Source: Heliorestis convoluta
GTDB lineage: Bacteria; Bacillota; Desulfitobacteriia; Heliobacteriales; Heliobacteriaceae
Direction of reading: 5' to 3'
Assembly: GCF_009649955.1 (NCBI RefSeq)
Contig: NZ_CP045875.1
Span: 619,059-683,058, forward strand
Length of the DNA: 64,000 bases
The translations under genes were made by a program, and so were the position numbers. A model generated the notes under the pieces. The model ran no database searches and had not been told where the DNA came from. It saw only the letters and a program-made list of their open reading frames with translations. The first letter of the stretch is position 1. The number at the start of each line of letters is the position of its first letter. This document shows, in pieces, positions 27,482 through 36,077 of this stretch.

Positions 27482-27572
27482 ATTTTTAATATAATCAGAG
27501 ACGCACTCGATTGAGGCGCTCTCCCAAAAAGGTTGGGAACCTAAAGTCCTGAAATATCCCTCTGAAGAAGAT

Positions 27573-30500
27573 TTGCTAAAAAACTGGGCGGATATTCTCT
27601 TTGAAAACAACAGAGATATCGACCGTTTGAATGATTACCCTCTGACAAGCGGCGAGATGCAACAGATTATGGAGCAGATCACCACGCTGCGGACGCCTTT
27701 GAAATTGAACGGCTTTATCAACGGGAGAACTGTAGCCATTGTTCGTGATAATCCTGATGATACTCTGCACTTCGGGAAAGAGGTCAGCCTCAAGATTTAT
27801 GACCGCCGTGAAATCGCTGCCGGACAAAGCCGCTATCAAATCGCACAGCAACCAAGATTTAAGAGCAAGTCCAAAATATTAAATGACCGTCGCGGAGATT
27901 TGATGCTCTTGATCAACGGTATGCCGGTTATTCACATCGAACTGAAGCGCAGCGGAGTTTCGGTCAGCCAGGCATATAACCAGATAGAAAAATACTCCAA
28001 TGAAGGGATTTTCACTGGTATATTTGCACTGATTCAGATTTTTGTTGCTATGGAACCGGCAGAAACAGTTTATTTCGCCAACCCTGGAATGGACGGAAAG
28101 TTCAATAAGGATTTCTATTTTCACTGGGCAGATTTTAATAACGAGCCTATCAATGATTGGAAAGATATTGTTTCTTCGTTGCTTTCCATTCCGATGGCAC
28201 ATCAGCTTATCGGCTTTTACACCATCGCCGATGATACTGATGGTGTACTGAAAGTCATGCGCAGCTATCAATACTATGCAGCAAACGCCATTTCTGTCCG
28301 TGTTTCCAAAACCAACTGGGATGGTCGCGACAGACTTGGCGGATATGTTTGGCATACCACAGGCTCCGGCAAGACTATGACAAGTTTCAAGTCGGCGCAG
28401 CTTATTGCAAACTCAAAAGATGCCGATAAGGTTATCTTCCTGATGGACAGAATTGAACTCGGAACGCAGTCCTTGAAAGAGTATCGCGGTTTTGCAGATG
28501 AAAATGAGTCCGTTCAAGCAACGGAAGATACCATTACTTTAATTTCAAAACTAAAAAGTGATAACCCGGCAAACACGCTTATAGTCACCTCTATCCAGAA
28601 AATGAGCAATATCAAAGACGAGGGCGGCGCAAATACTCATGATATTGAGATAATGAGTTCCAAGAGAATCGTCTTTATTGTCGATGAAGCGCATCGTTCT
28701 ACCTTCGGAGATATGCTCAGGGTTATAAAAGACTCTTTCCCGTCTGCCCTTTTCTTTGGATTTACAGGAACACCGATTCAGGATGAAAATCAAAAGAAAA
28801 TGAACACCACATCAACTATTTTCGGTGACGAGCTGCACAGATACAGCATCGCCGATGGTATTCGTGATAAGAATGTCCTTGGATTTGACCCTTACAAGGT
28901 GATGACCTACAAAGATAAAGATGTACGGAAGGCAGTTGCTTTGGAGCAGGCAAAAGCGGCAACCGTTGAAGAAGCCCTTGCTGATCCTAAAAAGAGCGAA
29001 GTCTTTTACAAATACATGAATTCTTCTCAAGTAAAAATGGCGGGCTATATCGGTGATGACGGAAAGTATGTCAAAGGCATAGAGGACTATTTGCCGACAT
29101 CCCAATATCAAATTGAAGAACATAAGAATATGGTTGTTCAGGACATTGCTGACAACTGGGTGACCTTAAGTCATAATAGCAAGTTCCATGCAATCTTTGC
29201 TACAAGCAGTATACCGGAGGCGATCTGCTATTATCGGATGATAAAAAAAGCCATGCCCACATTAAAGGTCACCTGCCTGTTTGACCCAAGCATTAACAAT
29301 AACGGCGAAGTAGTTTTTAAAGAGGACGGTCTTGTTGAAATAATAGAGGATTACAACGCCAGATATGAACAGGAATTTAGTCTGAAGAACTACGATAAGC
29401 TGAAAAAGGACATTGCTGCGCGACTCGCTCACAAAAAGCCCTATCAACTGATAGAAAGAACGCCGGAAAAGCAGCTCGATCTTCTGATTGTGGTCGACCA
29501 GATGCTTACAGGCTTCGATTCCAAGTGGATTAACACGCTTTATATGGATAAGAAGCTTCTGTATGAAAATATCATCCAGGCATTCTCCCGTACAAATCGT
29601 CTGTTTGGCCCGGACAAGCCTTTTGGAACCATACGATACTACAGATATCCGCATACGATGGAGCAAAACATCGAAAAAGCTGTGAAGCTCTATTCTGGTG
29701 ATAAGCCTATTGGATTATTTGTAGAAAAGCTTGACTACAATCTAAACAAGCTGAATGCATTTTTTGATGACATCAGCGAGCTGTTCACCCGTTCCGGGAT
29801 TCCGAATTTTGAAAAGCTGCCGGATGACCGTTCGGAGCGTGGGAAATTTGCATCTCTCTTCAAATCATTCAATGACTATTTGGAAGCGGCAAAAATTCAA
29901 GGCTTTACATGGAATCAGTCAACGTACTCGTTCAGCCATGGAAGTGGCAAGCCTAAGACTATAGTCGATATGAAGCTAGACGAAAATACCTATTTGGTTC
30001 TGGCGATGCGTTATAAAGAGTTGTTCAGTGGCAGCGGCGCAGGTGGCGGCGACGATGTTCCTTTCGAGATTGATGGTTACCTAACGGAGATTGATACCGG
30101 GAAAATCGACTCGGACTATATGAACTCGCGCTTTGAAAAGTTTTTGAAAATCCTTACACAAGATCATCTAGATGAAACTGAAATGCGGAAGACGCTTGAC
30201 GATTTGCATAATTCATTCGCCATATTGACGCAGGAAGAACAAAAGTATGCAAACATCTTCCTTCACGACGTACAAAGCGGAAATGCTAGGATGGAAAGCG
30301 GTAAAACTTTCAGGGATTACATCACTGAATATCAGTCCAAGGCAAAGAATGACCAGATCCGCCGTATTTCACGATTCTTGGGGGTGGATGAAAAGAAACT
30401 CCGCAATCTCATGGCTGCAAATGTAACTGAGGTAAGCATAAATGAGTTCGGTCGCTTCGATGATTTGAAGGCTTCTGTAGACAAAGTCACGGCAAGGGAA

Positions 30501-30620
30501 TATTTCGAAAAAATAGAAAACACAAAAATTCCACCATTTAAGATCAACATAAGAGTGCATAATTTGCTTCAGGAGTTCATTCTTAAAGGTGGCTTCTATA
30601 TCAAAGAGCCGACAGAATAA
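27573..30620 (+). CDS. hsdR: Type I restriction enzyme R subunit, 5'-truncated remnant
   Basis: 1015 aa from a TTG. The open frame really begins at 27495 and its untranslated front reads SIEALSQKGWEPKVLKYP, normal HsdR sequence, so the true start has been lost. Motifs: nuclease core (DLMLLINGMPVIHIELKRSG, with the D...ExK), helicase motif I HTTGSGKTMT near residue 262, DEAH in IVDEAHRSTFGDM, GFTGTPI, and motif VI QAFSRTNR. The C-terminal helical part is present. It would cut and translocate DNA in a type I complex, but no hsdM or hsdS is nearby, so it is probably non-functional. Base composition is higher in GC than the element to the right. Confidence 0.85.
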   Translation: MLKNWADILFENNRDIDRLNDYPLTSGEMQQIMEQITTLRTPLKLNGFINGRTVAIVRDNPDDTLHFGKEVSLKIYDRREIAAGQSRYQIAQQPRFKSKSKILNDRRGDLMLLINGMPVIHIELKRSGVSVSQAYNQIEKYSNEGIFTGIFALIQIFVAMEPAETVYFANPGMDGKFNKDFYFHWADFNNEPINDWKDIVSSLLSIPMAHQLIGFYTIADDTDGVLKVMRSYQYYAANAISVRVSKTNWDGRDRLGGYVWHTTGSGKTMTSFKSAQLIANSKDADKVIFLMDRIELGTQSLKEYRGFADENESVQATEDTITLISKLKSDNPANTLIVTSIQKMSNIKDEGGANTHDIEIMSSKRIVFIVDEAHRSTFGDMLRVIKDSFPSALFFGFTGTPIQDENQKKMNTTSTIFGDELHRYSIADGIRDKNVLGFDPYKVMTYKDKDVRKAVALEQAKAATVEEALADPKKSEVFYKYMNSSQVKMAGYIGDDGKYVKGIEDYLPTSQYQIEEHKNMVVQDIADNWVTLSHNSKFHAIFATSSIPEAICYYRMIKKAMPTLKVTCLFDPSINNNGEVVFKEDGLVEIIEDYNARYEQEFSLKNYDKLKKDIAARLAHKKPYQLIERTPEKQLDLLIVVDQMLTGFDSKWINTLYMDKKLLYENIIQAFSRTNRLFGPDKPFGTIRYYRYPHTMEQNIEKAVKLYSGDKPIGLFVEKLDYNLNKLNAFFDDISELFTRSGIPNFEKLPDDRSERGKFASLFKSFNDYLEAAKIQGFTWNQSTYSFSHGSGKPKTIVDMKLDENTYLVLAMRYKELFSGSGAGGGDDVPFEIDGYLTEIDTGKIDSDYMNSRFEKFLKILTQDHLDETEMRKTLDDLHNSFAILTQEEQKYANIFLHDVQSGNARMESGKTFRDYITEYQSKAKNDQIRRISRFLGVDEKKLRNLMAANVTEVSINEFGRFDDLKASVDKVTAREYFEKIENTKIPPFKINIRVHNLLQEFILKGGFYIKEPTE

Positions 30621-30633
30621 AGGAGGCGGGATC

Positions 30634-30762
30634 GTGGCTGCAAGAAGTGGAAAAAGCATAAATTTATTTCTTATGGATGGCGAAGCAAGCGGCCACATTA
30701 AGTGTACGTCAGCAAACCGGACTGGTGTTGCATACAAAAATTCCACGCACGTAATTAGATAA
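30634..30762 (+). pseudogene. Truncated GIY-YIG family nuclease gene (N-terminal scrap)
   Basis: A GTG behind GGAGGCGGG opens 42 codons starting MAARSGKSINLFLMDGEASG and passing GVAYK before drifting into unrelated sequence and a TAA. The start resembles GIY-YIG proteins often encoded after hsdR. The catalytic region is missing, so this is a 3'-truncated remnant, and it marks a deletion or insertion edge near 30745. Confidence 0.6.
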
Positions 30763-30839
30763 GTGTAAATATAATTTCTAGTACTTTAGAACGAGTCATA
30801 GATAAGCAAAACCCCCAACCTCTATAATGAAGTCGGGAC

Positions 30840-31016
30840 TTATGAACAGAAGAGCTTAGTCTCTAGCTCAAAAATCTTTACCCGCTCAGGATTTTCCATC
30901 TTTTTTTCTCGTTCCATCCAGCGATAGCTGGTCTGAGCGCTGATTCCAAGGTCTTTAGCTACGCTCTGTACGCTTATGCCTTCACTATCAAATCGGGTAC
31001 AGGGCAGCTCTTCTTT
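30840..31016 (-). pseudogene. IS3-type transposase OrfA fragment
   Basis: An open frame without start reads SEGISVQSVAKDLGISAQTS then YRWMEREKKMENPERVKIFE to a TAA at 30840. That is the helix-turn-helix and leucine-zipper start of IS3/IS150-type OrfA. Both ends are truncated and no OrfB is present. It marks past insertion activity at the left edge of the mobile region. Confidence 0.55.
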
Positions 31017-31199
31017 TTAATAAGAACACCAATTCCTTCATAACATTTGGATACTTTACATCTGAAAGGCGATTTCCCTTTTCATAAGAAATTATCTGTT
31101 CTAGAAGACTCTCAAACTCCTCAATAGAATTTTTACCTACATCCAGAACCTCGTGCATAAACGACTTAACATTTACAACACATAATCCTCTTAATTTAA

Positions 31200-31228
31200 A
31201 TCCCGAGTTTTTCTCGGGATCATTTTTA
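31200..31228 (+). terminator. Hairpin, possible plus-strand terminator
   Basis: ATCCCGAG pairs with CTCGGGAT over a TTTTT loop, then CATTTTTAG. It lies in non-coding DNA between the IS scrap and the HAD gene. Confidence 0.5.
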
Positions 31229-31252
31229 GTTTTTTATTCTTGAAATGTTTAC

Positions 31253-31290
31253 GTAAAAAATAAAACTCTGGTGCCTATTAACACCAGAGT
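31253..31290 (-). terminator. Intrinsic terminator of the MoxR/VWA-HAD transcript
   Basis: ACTCTGGTG (31265-31273) pairs with CACCAGAGT (31282-31290). The plus-strand A-rich run 31253-31265 gives the U-tract on the minus strand. Confidence 0.75.
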
Positions 31291-31297
31291 CCTATCG

Positions 31298-31558
31298 TTA
31301 CCTATGCAATATATGCTTTTCACTCTTTAGGCTTATTTTACTCCACATTATGTCTGCCATCTTCCAATCCATCTTTAAAGCTGGAAAGTCTATATTATAA
31401 TCTTGTCTAACCATAAAAACCGGAATCCCAACTTCTTTCACCTGCTTAGCAAAAACGGGGTCATCTTCAATCATCAACTGAACATCCATATCTAAGCATG
31501 CATCCCCTTTTTCCTCGCTAAAGACCACTTCACCACTAGGAAAACCATGCTCTTTCAA
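31298..31558 (-). pseudogene. HAD/5'-nucleotidase-like protein, C-terminal part (frameshifted)
   Basis: 86 aa frame beginning with LKEHGFPSGEVVFS and containing LMIEDDP, the HAD motif IV acidic pair, then IPVFMVRQDYN. It continues the frame of 31555-31848 after one lost base: CGT-TGG would give RRWLKEHGF, where the sequence has CGTGG. On its own it lacks the nucleophile Asp. The split may be real or a base-call error. Confidence 0.65.
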
Positions 31559-31848
31559 CCACGCCGAGTTACTAGTTCCGATTCCTTAGGTTTTGCAGTA
31601 ATATATACAACTCTATGTCCTGCACTTACTAGCTTATTCAGCGTTTCTGCCGCTCCCTCATAAGGTTTGGCCTCAAAAAAGAGACGCAAGCCTTCATGAG
31701 TACGAAAAAAATCTGGATTTAAGCCTGGAAGGTCCCAACGACGCTGTTTGCGTAACTCTTGGGGAATCTCTGAAGTTCCTAGAAAACGCAACGCCAGTGC
31801 TTCATTGATTTTGGCGATAGTATTGCAAATATCTACGCCGATGAGCAT
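31555..31848 (-). pseudogene. HAD/5'-nucleotidase-like protein, N-terminal part (frameshifted)
   Basis: 97 aa. MLIGVDICNTIAKINEA holds motif I with Asp nucleophile and acid (D-x-C-N-T), and HRVVYITAKPKESE is motif II (Thr) with the following Lys/Glu. It stops at RRG-TGA, where the downstream frame continues the fold. Together the parts make about 182 aa, close to cytosolic 5'(3')-nucleotidase-like phosphatases (NT5C group). It overlaps the 74-aa gene unit closely and is probably the last gene of the MoxR/VWA operon. Confidence 0.7.
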
Positions 31849-31850
31849 AC

Positions 31851-32075
31851 CTACGACCTCCCATTGCTTCTGTTCTCAAATGGTACGATGATTCCTTTTT
31901 CACCGGAATCATCTTTTATCCGTGGCCCGAGGATTATCGACCCATTTTGATCTTCTATCCACTCGATGACGACTTCTTTTGTTCCACGAATGTTACGAAT
32001 CGCAGGCAATAGTTTCTGCCATTCTTCAGGAGTCAAATCGAGAATGTTTTTCACTTCGTTCTTAATACTGTTCAT
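31851..32075 (-). CDS. Small protein of unknown function under family-II leader RNA
   Basis: 74 aa, starting after CAGGAGG. It is acidic, with an LTPEEWQKLLPAIRNIRG helix pair and a strand-rich second half (VVIEWIEDQNGSIILGPRI). I recognise no family. It lies between the VWA gene and the HAD gene, and its ribosome site is part of a structured leader shared with the 35131-36072 gene, so both are likely controlled together. Confidence 0.6.
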   Translation of the reverse strand: MNSIKNEVKNILDLTPEEWQKLLPAIRNIRGTKEVVIEWIEDQNGSIILGPRIKDDSGEKGIIVPFENRSNGRS

Positions 32076-32077
32076 AA

Positions 32078-32160
32078 TACCTCCTGTGCACCGAAACTTG
32101 CAACCGCCGAAGCAGTTAATAAGCTTCGGCGGTTGCCTATTTTAGTCCCGACAACAGCGG
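32078..32160 (-). ncRNA. Family-II structured leader RNA, copy 2
   Basis: Read on the minus strand it starts right after the VWA stop codon. CTGT (32154-32157) pairs with ACAG (32084-32087) next to the AGGAGG site; GGGACT pairs with AGTTTC; and a 14-bp hairpin GCAACCGCCGAAGC / GCTTCGGCGGTTGC closes the top. The same three nested helices with different bases occur at 36078-36165. It is probably a translational switch. It matches no riboswitch class I know. Confidence 0.65.
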
Positions 32161-33750
32161 TTATTTTTGAATATCATCGAAAATTAAGTCTATCGTTTCT
32201 GCATCCTGACCTCTAACGACTCTTGTGATTTTATCGCTGAATTGCTCTACGGTTTCCGTATTCCAAGCATCTAATAAAACCGTAATCACAGAAAACTGTT
32301 TCTTTTCTTTCAGTTCATTAAACGACTGAAGAAAGTCAGAGGATACATAACTTTCTCCATCTGTAATAAAAACAATATCCGCTTTCTTGTAAGACGACTT
32401 TTCTATGATCTGTACCGCTTCTTTCAGTGGTCTCTCAAAATTAGTCCCACCACGCAGAAAAAGCGTTATCATATCTAACAATTCTTCAGGTTTAGCTTTT
32501 TTAGGTTTTGGAAAGAGATAGCTCTTTATCTTGTGCTCATTAGCAAAGTGAACGGCTGCAAAAGCCCTTCCTTGCCTTAATGCAATATCGAACAAGGCAA
32601 GAGTTATCGCCTTTGACCATTCCTCTCTAGTTGCACCGTTGCCCGTTTCCTGCTTCATCGAGCTTGAGGAATCAAGGCAGACAACAATAGGACCACGACC
32701 TTCTTTCTCTTTTCCTTCTAGCTTTCGTTGCATCAGATTTCCTTCTGAATAACGACGAAGAAAGTCTATTTTCGTGGCGGGATTGCAAAAAAGTGCTAGT
32801 TCTGATGGAAGGACGTTGGTCAAATTGTTGCCAAGTTCAACATCCACAACCTCTGTTGGAGGCTGGTGCGTCTTATTTTTTCGCTTGTGCGAAGCGATTG
32901 ACTTCATTCTTCCTGCTATTTGGGTAATCTTACTTAGCTTCTTGTTTTTGCGTAGTGCCGAAGCTAACTCAATTCTTTTGGCAGGGTCCATATATTGAGC
33001 CTGCCCTGCTCCTAGCCCAAACTGTTGCATAGCTTGAGTTGTATCACTTTGCTCCTTTGCTTCTTGTTGCAGCTCCTGTCGCATCTGTCCTGCTATGGCT
33101 TGAACTTCTTGATTTATTACATCTGATAGTTCATGCCCTAACTGATTGAGCTTTAACTGCGCTTCTTCATTCTTCTTTTCCTCTTGTTTAGCTTTTCTTT
33201 TCATGGCAGTAGCTTTTTTTGTTGCTTCTTTAGCACCTGTTTCGTCGCCAGCATCTTTCTTTTGCTCTGCTGCTTGTTCTAGCATTTGAGCCGCATTCAA
33301 GAAGTCTTCCATTCGTTCTTGAGCTTGTTGTGCTTTTTCTTCTGTTTGATGTACCTGATTCATTTGCTCTTTTAAGTCTTGTGGAAGTAGTTCGCAAACC
33401 TTTTCTGAAAGAGAAAGACCGCCCAATGCTGCCGCTGCTACATCTTGTTTTGTCCAAGCATGGACTTCTTCCCACTCAGACATAGCAAGTACTTTTTCCA
33501 TAATGGACTTATTCAGACGTTGTGATAGTGGTATATCTTCATCTTCTCTAAACTGCGATGTATCTTGATATAAAGAAGTCCATAAGTCTTGAAGCATCGG
33601 TGAAAAGGAATTGTAGTTTGCACCCTGTCTTCTCTCTACTTCCTGAATCTTTTGGGAAGCTTCCCTTATCTCTTTCCACTGTCGTCGCTCATAGCGAGTG
33701 GTTTCAATCGTTCCGTCTATCTCTGGAAGATAACTTCTTTTATTGAGCAT
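32161..33750 (-). CDS. VWA-domain protein, partner of the MoxR ATPase
   Basis: 529 aa. Residues ~1-130 are helical; ~130-230 are a Gln/Glu/Lys-rich coiled coil (EKAQQAQERMEDFLNAAQML); the last ~190 are a von Willebrand A domain with the MIDAS motif DSSSS (IVVCLDSSSSMKQ), the Thr (RGGTNFERPL) and the Asp (IVFITDGES). The layout matches ViaA/CoxE-type proteins working with MoxR/RavA AAA+ ATPases. The ATPase gene lies 67 bp upstream on the same strand. The target of the pair is unknown. Confidence 0.85.
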   Translation of the reverse strand: MLNKRSYLPEIDGTIETTRYERRQWKEIREASQKIQEVERRQGANYNSFSPMLQDLWTSLYQDTSQFREDEDIPLSQRLNKSIMEKVLAMSEWEEVHAWTKQDVAAAALGGLSLSEKVCELLPQDLKEQMNQVHQTEEKAQQAQERMEDFLNAAQMLEQAAEQKKDAGDETGAKEATKKATAMKRKAKQEEKKNEEAQLKLNQLGHELSDVINQEVQAIAGQMRQELQQEAKEQSDTTQAMQQFGLGAGQAQYMDPAKRIELASALRKNKKLSKITQIAGRMKSIASHKRKNKTHQPPTEVVDVELGNNLTNVLPSELALFCNPATKIDFLRRYSEGNLMQRKLEGKEKEGRGPIVVCLDSSSSMKQETGNGATREEWSKAITLALFDIALRQGRAFAAVHFANEHKIKSYLFPKPKKAKPEELLDMITLFLRGGTNFERPLKEAVQIIEKSSYKKADIVFITDGESYVSSDFLQSFNELKEKKQFSVITVLLDAWNTETVEQFSDKITRVVRGQDAETIDLIFDDIQK

Positions 33751-33778
33751 CCTAATTAAAACCCCCTTTTATTGTAAG

Positions 33779-33820
33779 AAGCAAGTGGACAGATTTTGCC
33801 CACTTGCTCTTTTTCTTTTA
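33779..33820. terminator. Hairpin between the MoxR and VWA genes
   Basis: AAGCAAGTGG pairs with CCACTTGCT. The T-run lies on the plus side (CTTTTTCTTTT), so on the minus strand it is a weak attenuator or processing site. Confidence 0.4.
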
Positions 33821-35074
33821 TAGATCAATGCCAAGGCACTTTTTGTTGATCTGTTTGATCATTTCTTGAATTACACCCGAAGCATCCACGATTTTCTCAA
33901 GTTTTCCTGGATGAGTTGTTTGCCCCTTCAGATCGTCTACTTCTTTTTTAAGGCTCTTTAGAGCTTTAATTGCTTTACTTCCCTCTACAGGATCGTCTTC
34001 TTTGGCTAACGCATTTTGGGAGATTTCCTTTGCTTCTGCCAAACGCTCATCAAGCTTGCCTGTAATCGGATCTCCGTACTGTCTCAGTACTTCTTCTACA
34101 GCTAACTTTTGTTCTATCTCATCCCATAAGACGTTAGATAGAATTGGCAAATCGTCTTCATCAACAGAACCTCTGCCTTCTAAAACGGCATTGGCCTTTA
34201 GAATAGAAAGAGCATTGACAAAGCGACGATCACTAGGCACAATCTCTTTTTCACGTAAAGACTTGCGAATTTTAAGCAAGGTATCAAGTATATGTTGTGG
34301 GACCCCTACTTGATCCGCTGCCTGTTGCAAAAGCATAAGCTCTTCTAAGGAAAGTGGTATTGGTTTATTTAGACCTTTCCCTGATTGCGCTAGCATTGCT
34401 GTAAAAGAATCATCTTCGGAGATGTACGAAAGTTCGTATCGAAGATGAAATCTATCGAATAGAGCTGCAAGATTTTCACCGTCTTCTGCGTACTCATTAC
34501 TTGCTCCAAACACACTTACCAGTGGTGTTTTTGTTGGAGAACCATTGTTGTAAAACAGTCTTTCGCTCATCAACGTAAGTAGAGCATTTAATATAGCGCT
34601 ACTACCTTTGAAGCATTCATCTAAGAAAGCAAAGTGCGCTTCGGGCAGTTTACCAGTCGTTACACGCTTGTATGTGTCCTGCTCTAATGCCCGTAAAGAA
34701 ACGGGACCAAATACTTCTTCAGGTGTCGTAAACTTTGTTAAAAGCCACTGAAAGTAGCTTCCACCTGAAATATTCTGAGAAATGGATGAAATTAGATCAC
34801 TTTTTGCAGTACCCGGCGGTCCCACCATAAGCATGTTTTTTCTTGCAACCATGGCAACAAAAGCACCATGGATCACTTCTTGTCGCTCGACGAAACGGTT
34901 ACTTAAGTAGGCTTGGATATGGCCTATCCTTTTTAGGGCTACTTCTGCATTAACACTACCTGACTGCGGTGCAACAAGTGGACGCTGCTTGACGGAAGTT
35001 TGTATCTCTGATGGCTTACTTTCAAAAAGGTCATCGAGATTGCCGTTAAAATCAAGAAAGTTGTTTTGAAACAT
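33818..35074 (-). CDS. MoxR/RavA-type AAA+ ATPase
   Basis: 418 aa from the ATG at 35074 (MFQNNFLDFNG). A GTG at 35110 sits inside the GGGGAGG site itself, so the later ATG fits better. A 6-bp hairpin (TCGCAT/ATGCGA) between that ribosome site and the ATG would bring them together. Motifs: Walker A MVGPPGTAKSDLI, Walker B AHFAFLDECFKGSS, sensor 1 SVFGASNEY, and sensor 2 region DRRFVNALSIL. This is the RavA branch of MoxR ATPases, hexameric remodelling chaperones that act with VWA proteins such as the one encoded downstream. Confidence 0.88.
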   Translation of the reverse strand: MFQNNFLDFNGNLDDLFESKPSEIQTSVKQRPLVAPQSGSVNAEVALKRIGHIQAYLSNRFVERQEVIHGAFVAMVARKNMLMVGPPGTAKSDLISSISQNISGGSYFQWLLTKFTTPEEVFGPVSLRALEQDTYKRVTTGKLPEAHFAFLDECFKGSSAILNALLTLMSERLFYNNGSPTKTPLVSVFGASNEYAEDGENLAALFDRFHLRYELSYISEDDSFTAMLAQSGKGLNKPIPLSLEELMLLQQAADQVGVPQHILDTLLKIRKSLREKEIVPSDRRFVNALSILKANAVLEGRGSVDEDDLPILSNVLWDEIEQKLAVEEVLRQYGDPITGKLDERLAEAKEISQNALAKEDDPVEGSKAIKALKSLKKEVDDLKGQTTHPGKLEKIVDASGVIQEMIKQINKKCLGIDL

Positions 35075-35130
35075 AGAGAGCCTCGCATCAAACAAAATGC
35101 GAAGCTTCACCTCCCCTTTTGTTTGATGAC

Positions 35131-36072
35131 TTAAGCTGCGCCCTCTATGGCCGCTTTTTCAGCTAACTGCTGGGTCTGGACTTTTAAGCTAGACAAGTAT
35201 GTTTGCAAACCTTCCATTTCACCGGAAAGAAGGATTTCGTACTCCTTAAAGCTCTTTATGTTCTCTTTGGCAGACTTTAAGAGCTTATTAAGCTCACCTT
35301 TTGAAATATCAGGATTTTTCAAGCCTTTCGCCATTTCCCGTAATGCTTGCTCTAAACGCTCTCGCAAACCATCTCGGATCATGTCACGAGAATCTTCCAT
35401 ATCAACGACAGGAATGATTTGTGCTTTTGATTCATCCAGTGCGCTGATTAATTTTTTCAATCCTTGTGTCGTTTGTTCATGAGCTTCAGGTACAAAGTAT
35501 AATCCTGGCCTGATCTGAACAGCATTGACGCTTTTTAGAACCTGATTTACAAGTTCACGCACGTTTCGGGCTGTAACGTAAGTTAAGTAATACTCAAAGC
35601 TTTTTCTCGCTTCTCCTATCACCTGAACGACAGCCGACTCCGATGAAGTAGAATGAGCTACAAAATCTTCATCTTCTCTCGAAAACTTCAAGATGGCTTC
35701 TCCAGGTTTATACCGTAGCTCCCCTTGCTTTTTATCAACCTTTTCCACGACAAGAGAACGGATGATTTGTTCTTTGTCCGCTACTACATCACGAACAAGA
35801 ATGTTAAGATGTTCATCACTATCTTTTTTGTTCTGCTCAGCCGTTAAAGATTGTCCGATTCTTTCAAGCTCTGTCGTAGCACAACGAAAGGCATCGGCTG
35901 CACTTCTTTGACGCGGCATAAAGTCTTCTGATACGCCAGATTTAATTAGCAGTTTTCTTAGTTCTAACCGCTTTAAGGCTGCTTGTTCTGACACAGCAAA
36001 TGCAATTAAGTCGCCAAGACGATTCGTAGCTTCGCCCTTACCAACAGCGGCTAGGTTTTCTATTTTTGACAT
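35131..36072 (-). CDS. Unknown protein encoded upstream of the MoxR/VWA pair
   Basis: 313 aa, start ATG after AAGGAGG. It is mainly helical: LGDLIAFAVSEQAALKRLELRKLL near the start, a middle part with YYLTYVTARNVRELVNQVLK and RPGLYFVPEAHEQT, and a C-terminal coiled coil with LEQALREMAKGLKNPDISKG. No family is recognised. It leads the MoxR/VWA cluster (57 bp to the ATPase) and is likely a third component, for example substrate or adaptor. Its leader is the family-II RNA, and a terminator after ssb precedes it. Confidence 0.65.
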   Translation of the reverse strand: MSKIENLAAVGKGEATNRLGDLIAFAVSEQAALKRLELRKLLIKSGVSEDFMPRQRSAADAFRCATTELERIGQSLTAEQNKKDSDEHLNILVRDVVADKEQIIRSLVVEKVDKKQGELRYKPGEAILKFSREDEDFVAHSTSSESAVVQVIGEARKSFEYYLTYVTARNVRELVNQVLKSVNAVQIRPGLYFVPEAHEQTTQGLKKLISALDESKAQIIPVVDMEDSRDMIRDGLRERLEQALREMAKGLKNPDISKGELNKLLKSAKENIKSFKEYEILLSGEMEGLQTYLSSLKVQTQQLAEKAAIEGAA

Positions 36073-36077
36073 GATAA

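Noticed and set aside
27576-30746. Minus ORFs opposite hsdR
   Set aside because: Shadow frames of a clearly homologous HsdR protein.
30988-31158. 56-codon minus ORF (MHEVLDVGKNSIEEF...)
   Set aside because: No ribosome site; it overlaps the IS3 OrfA scrap in another frame, and no family is recognised.
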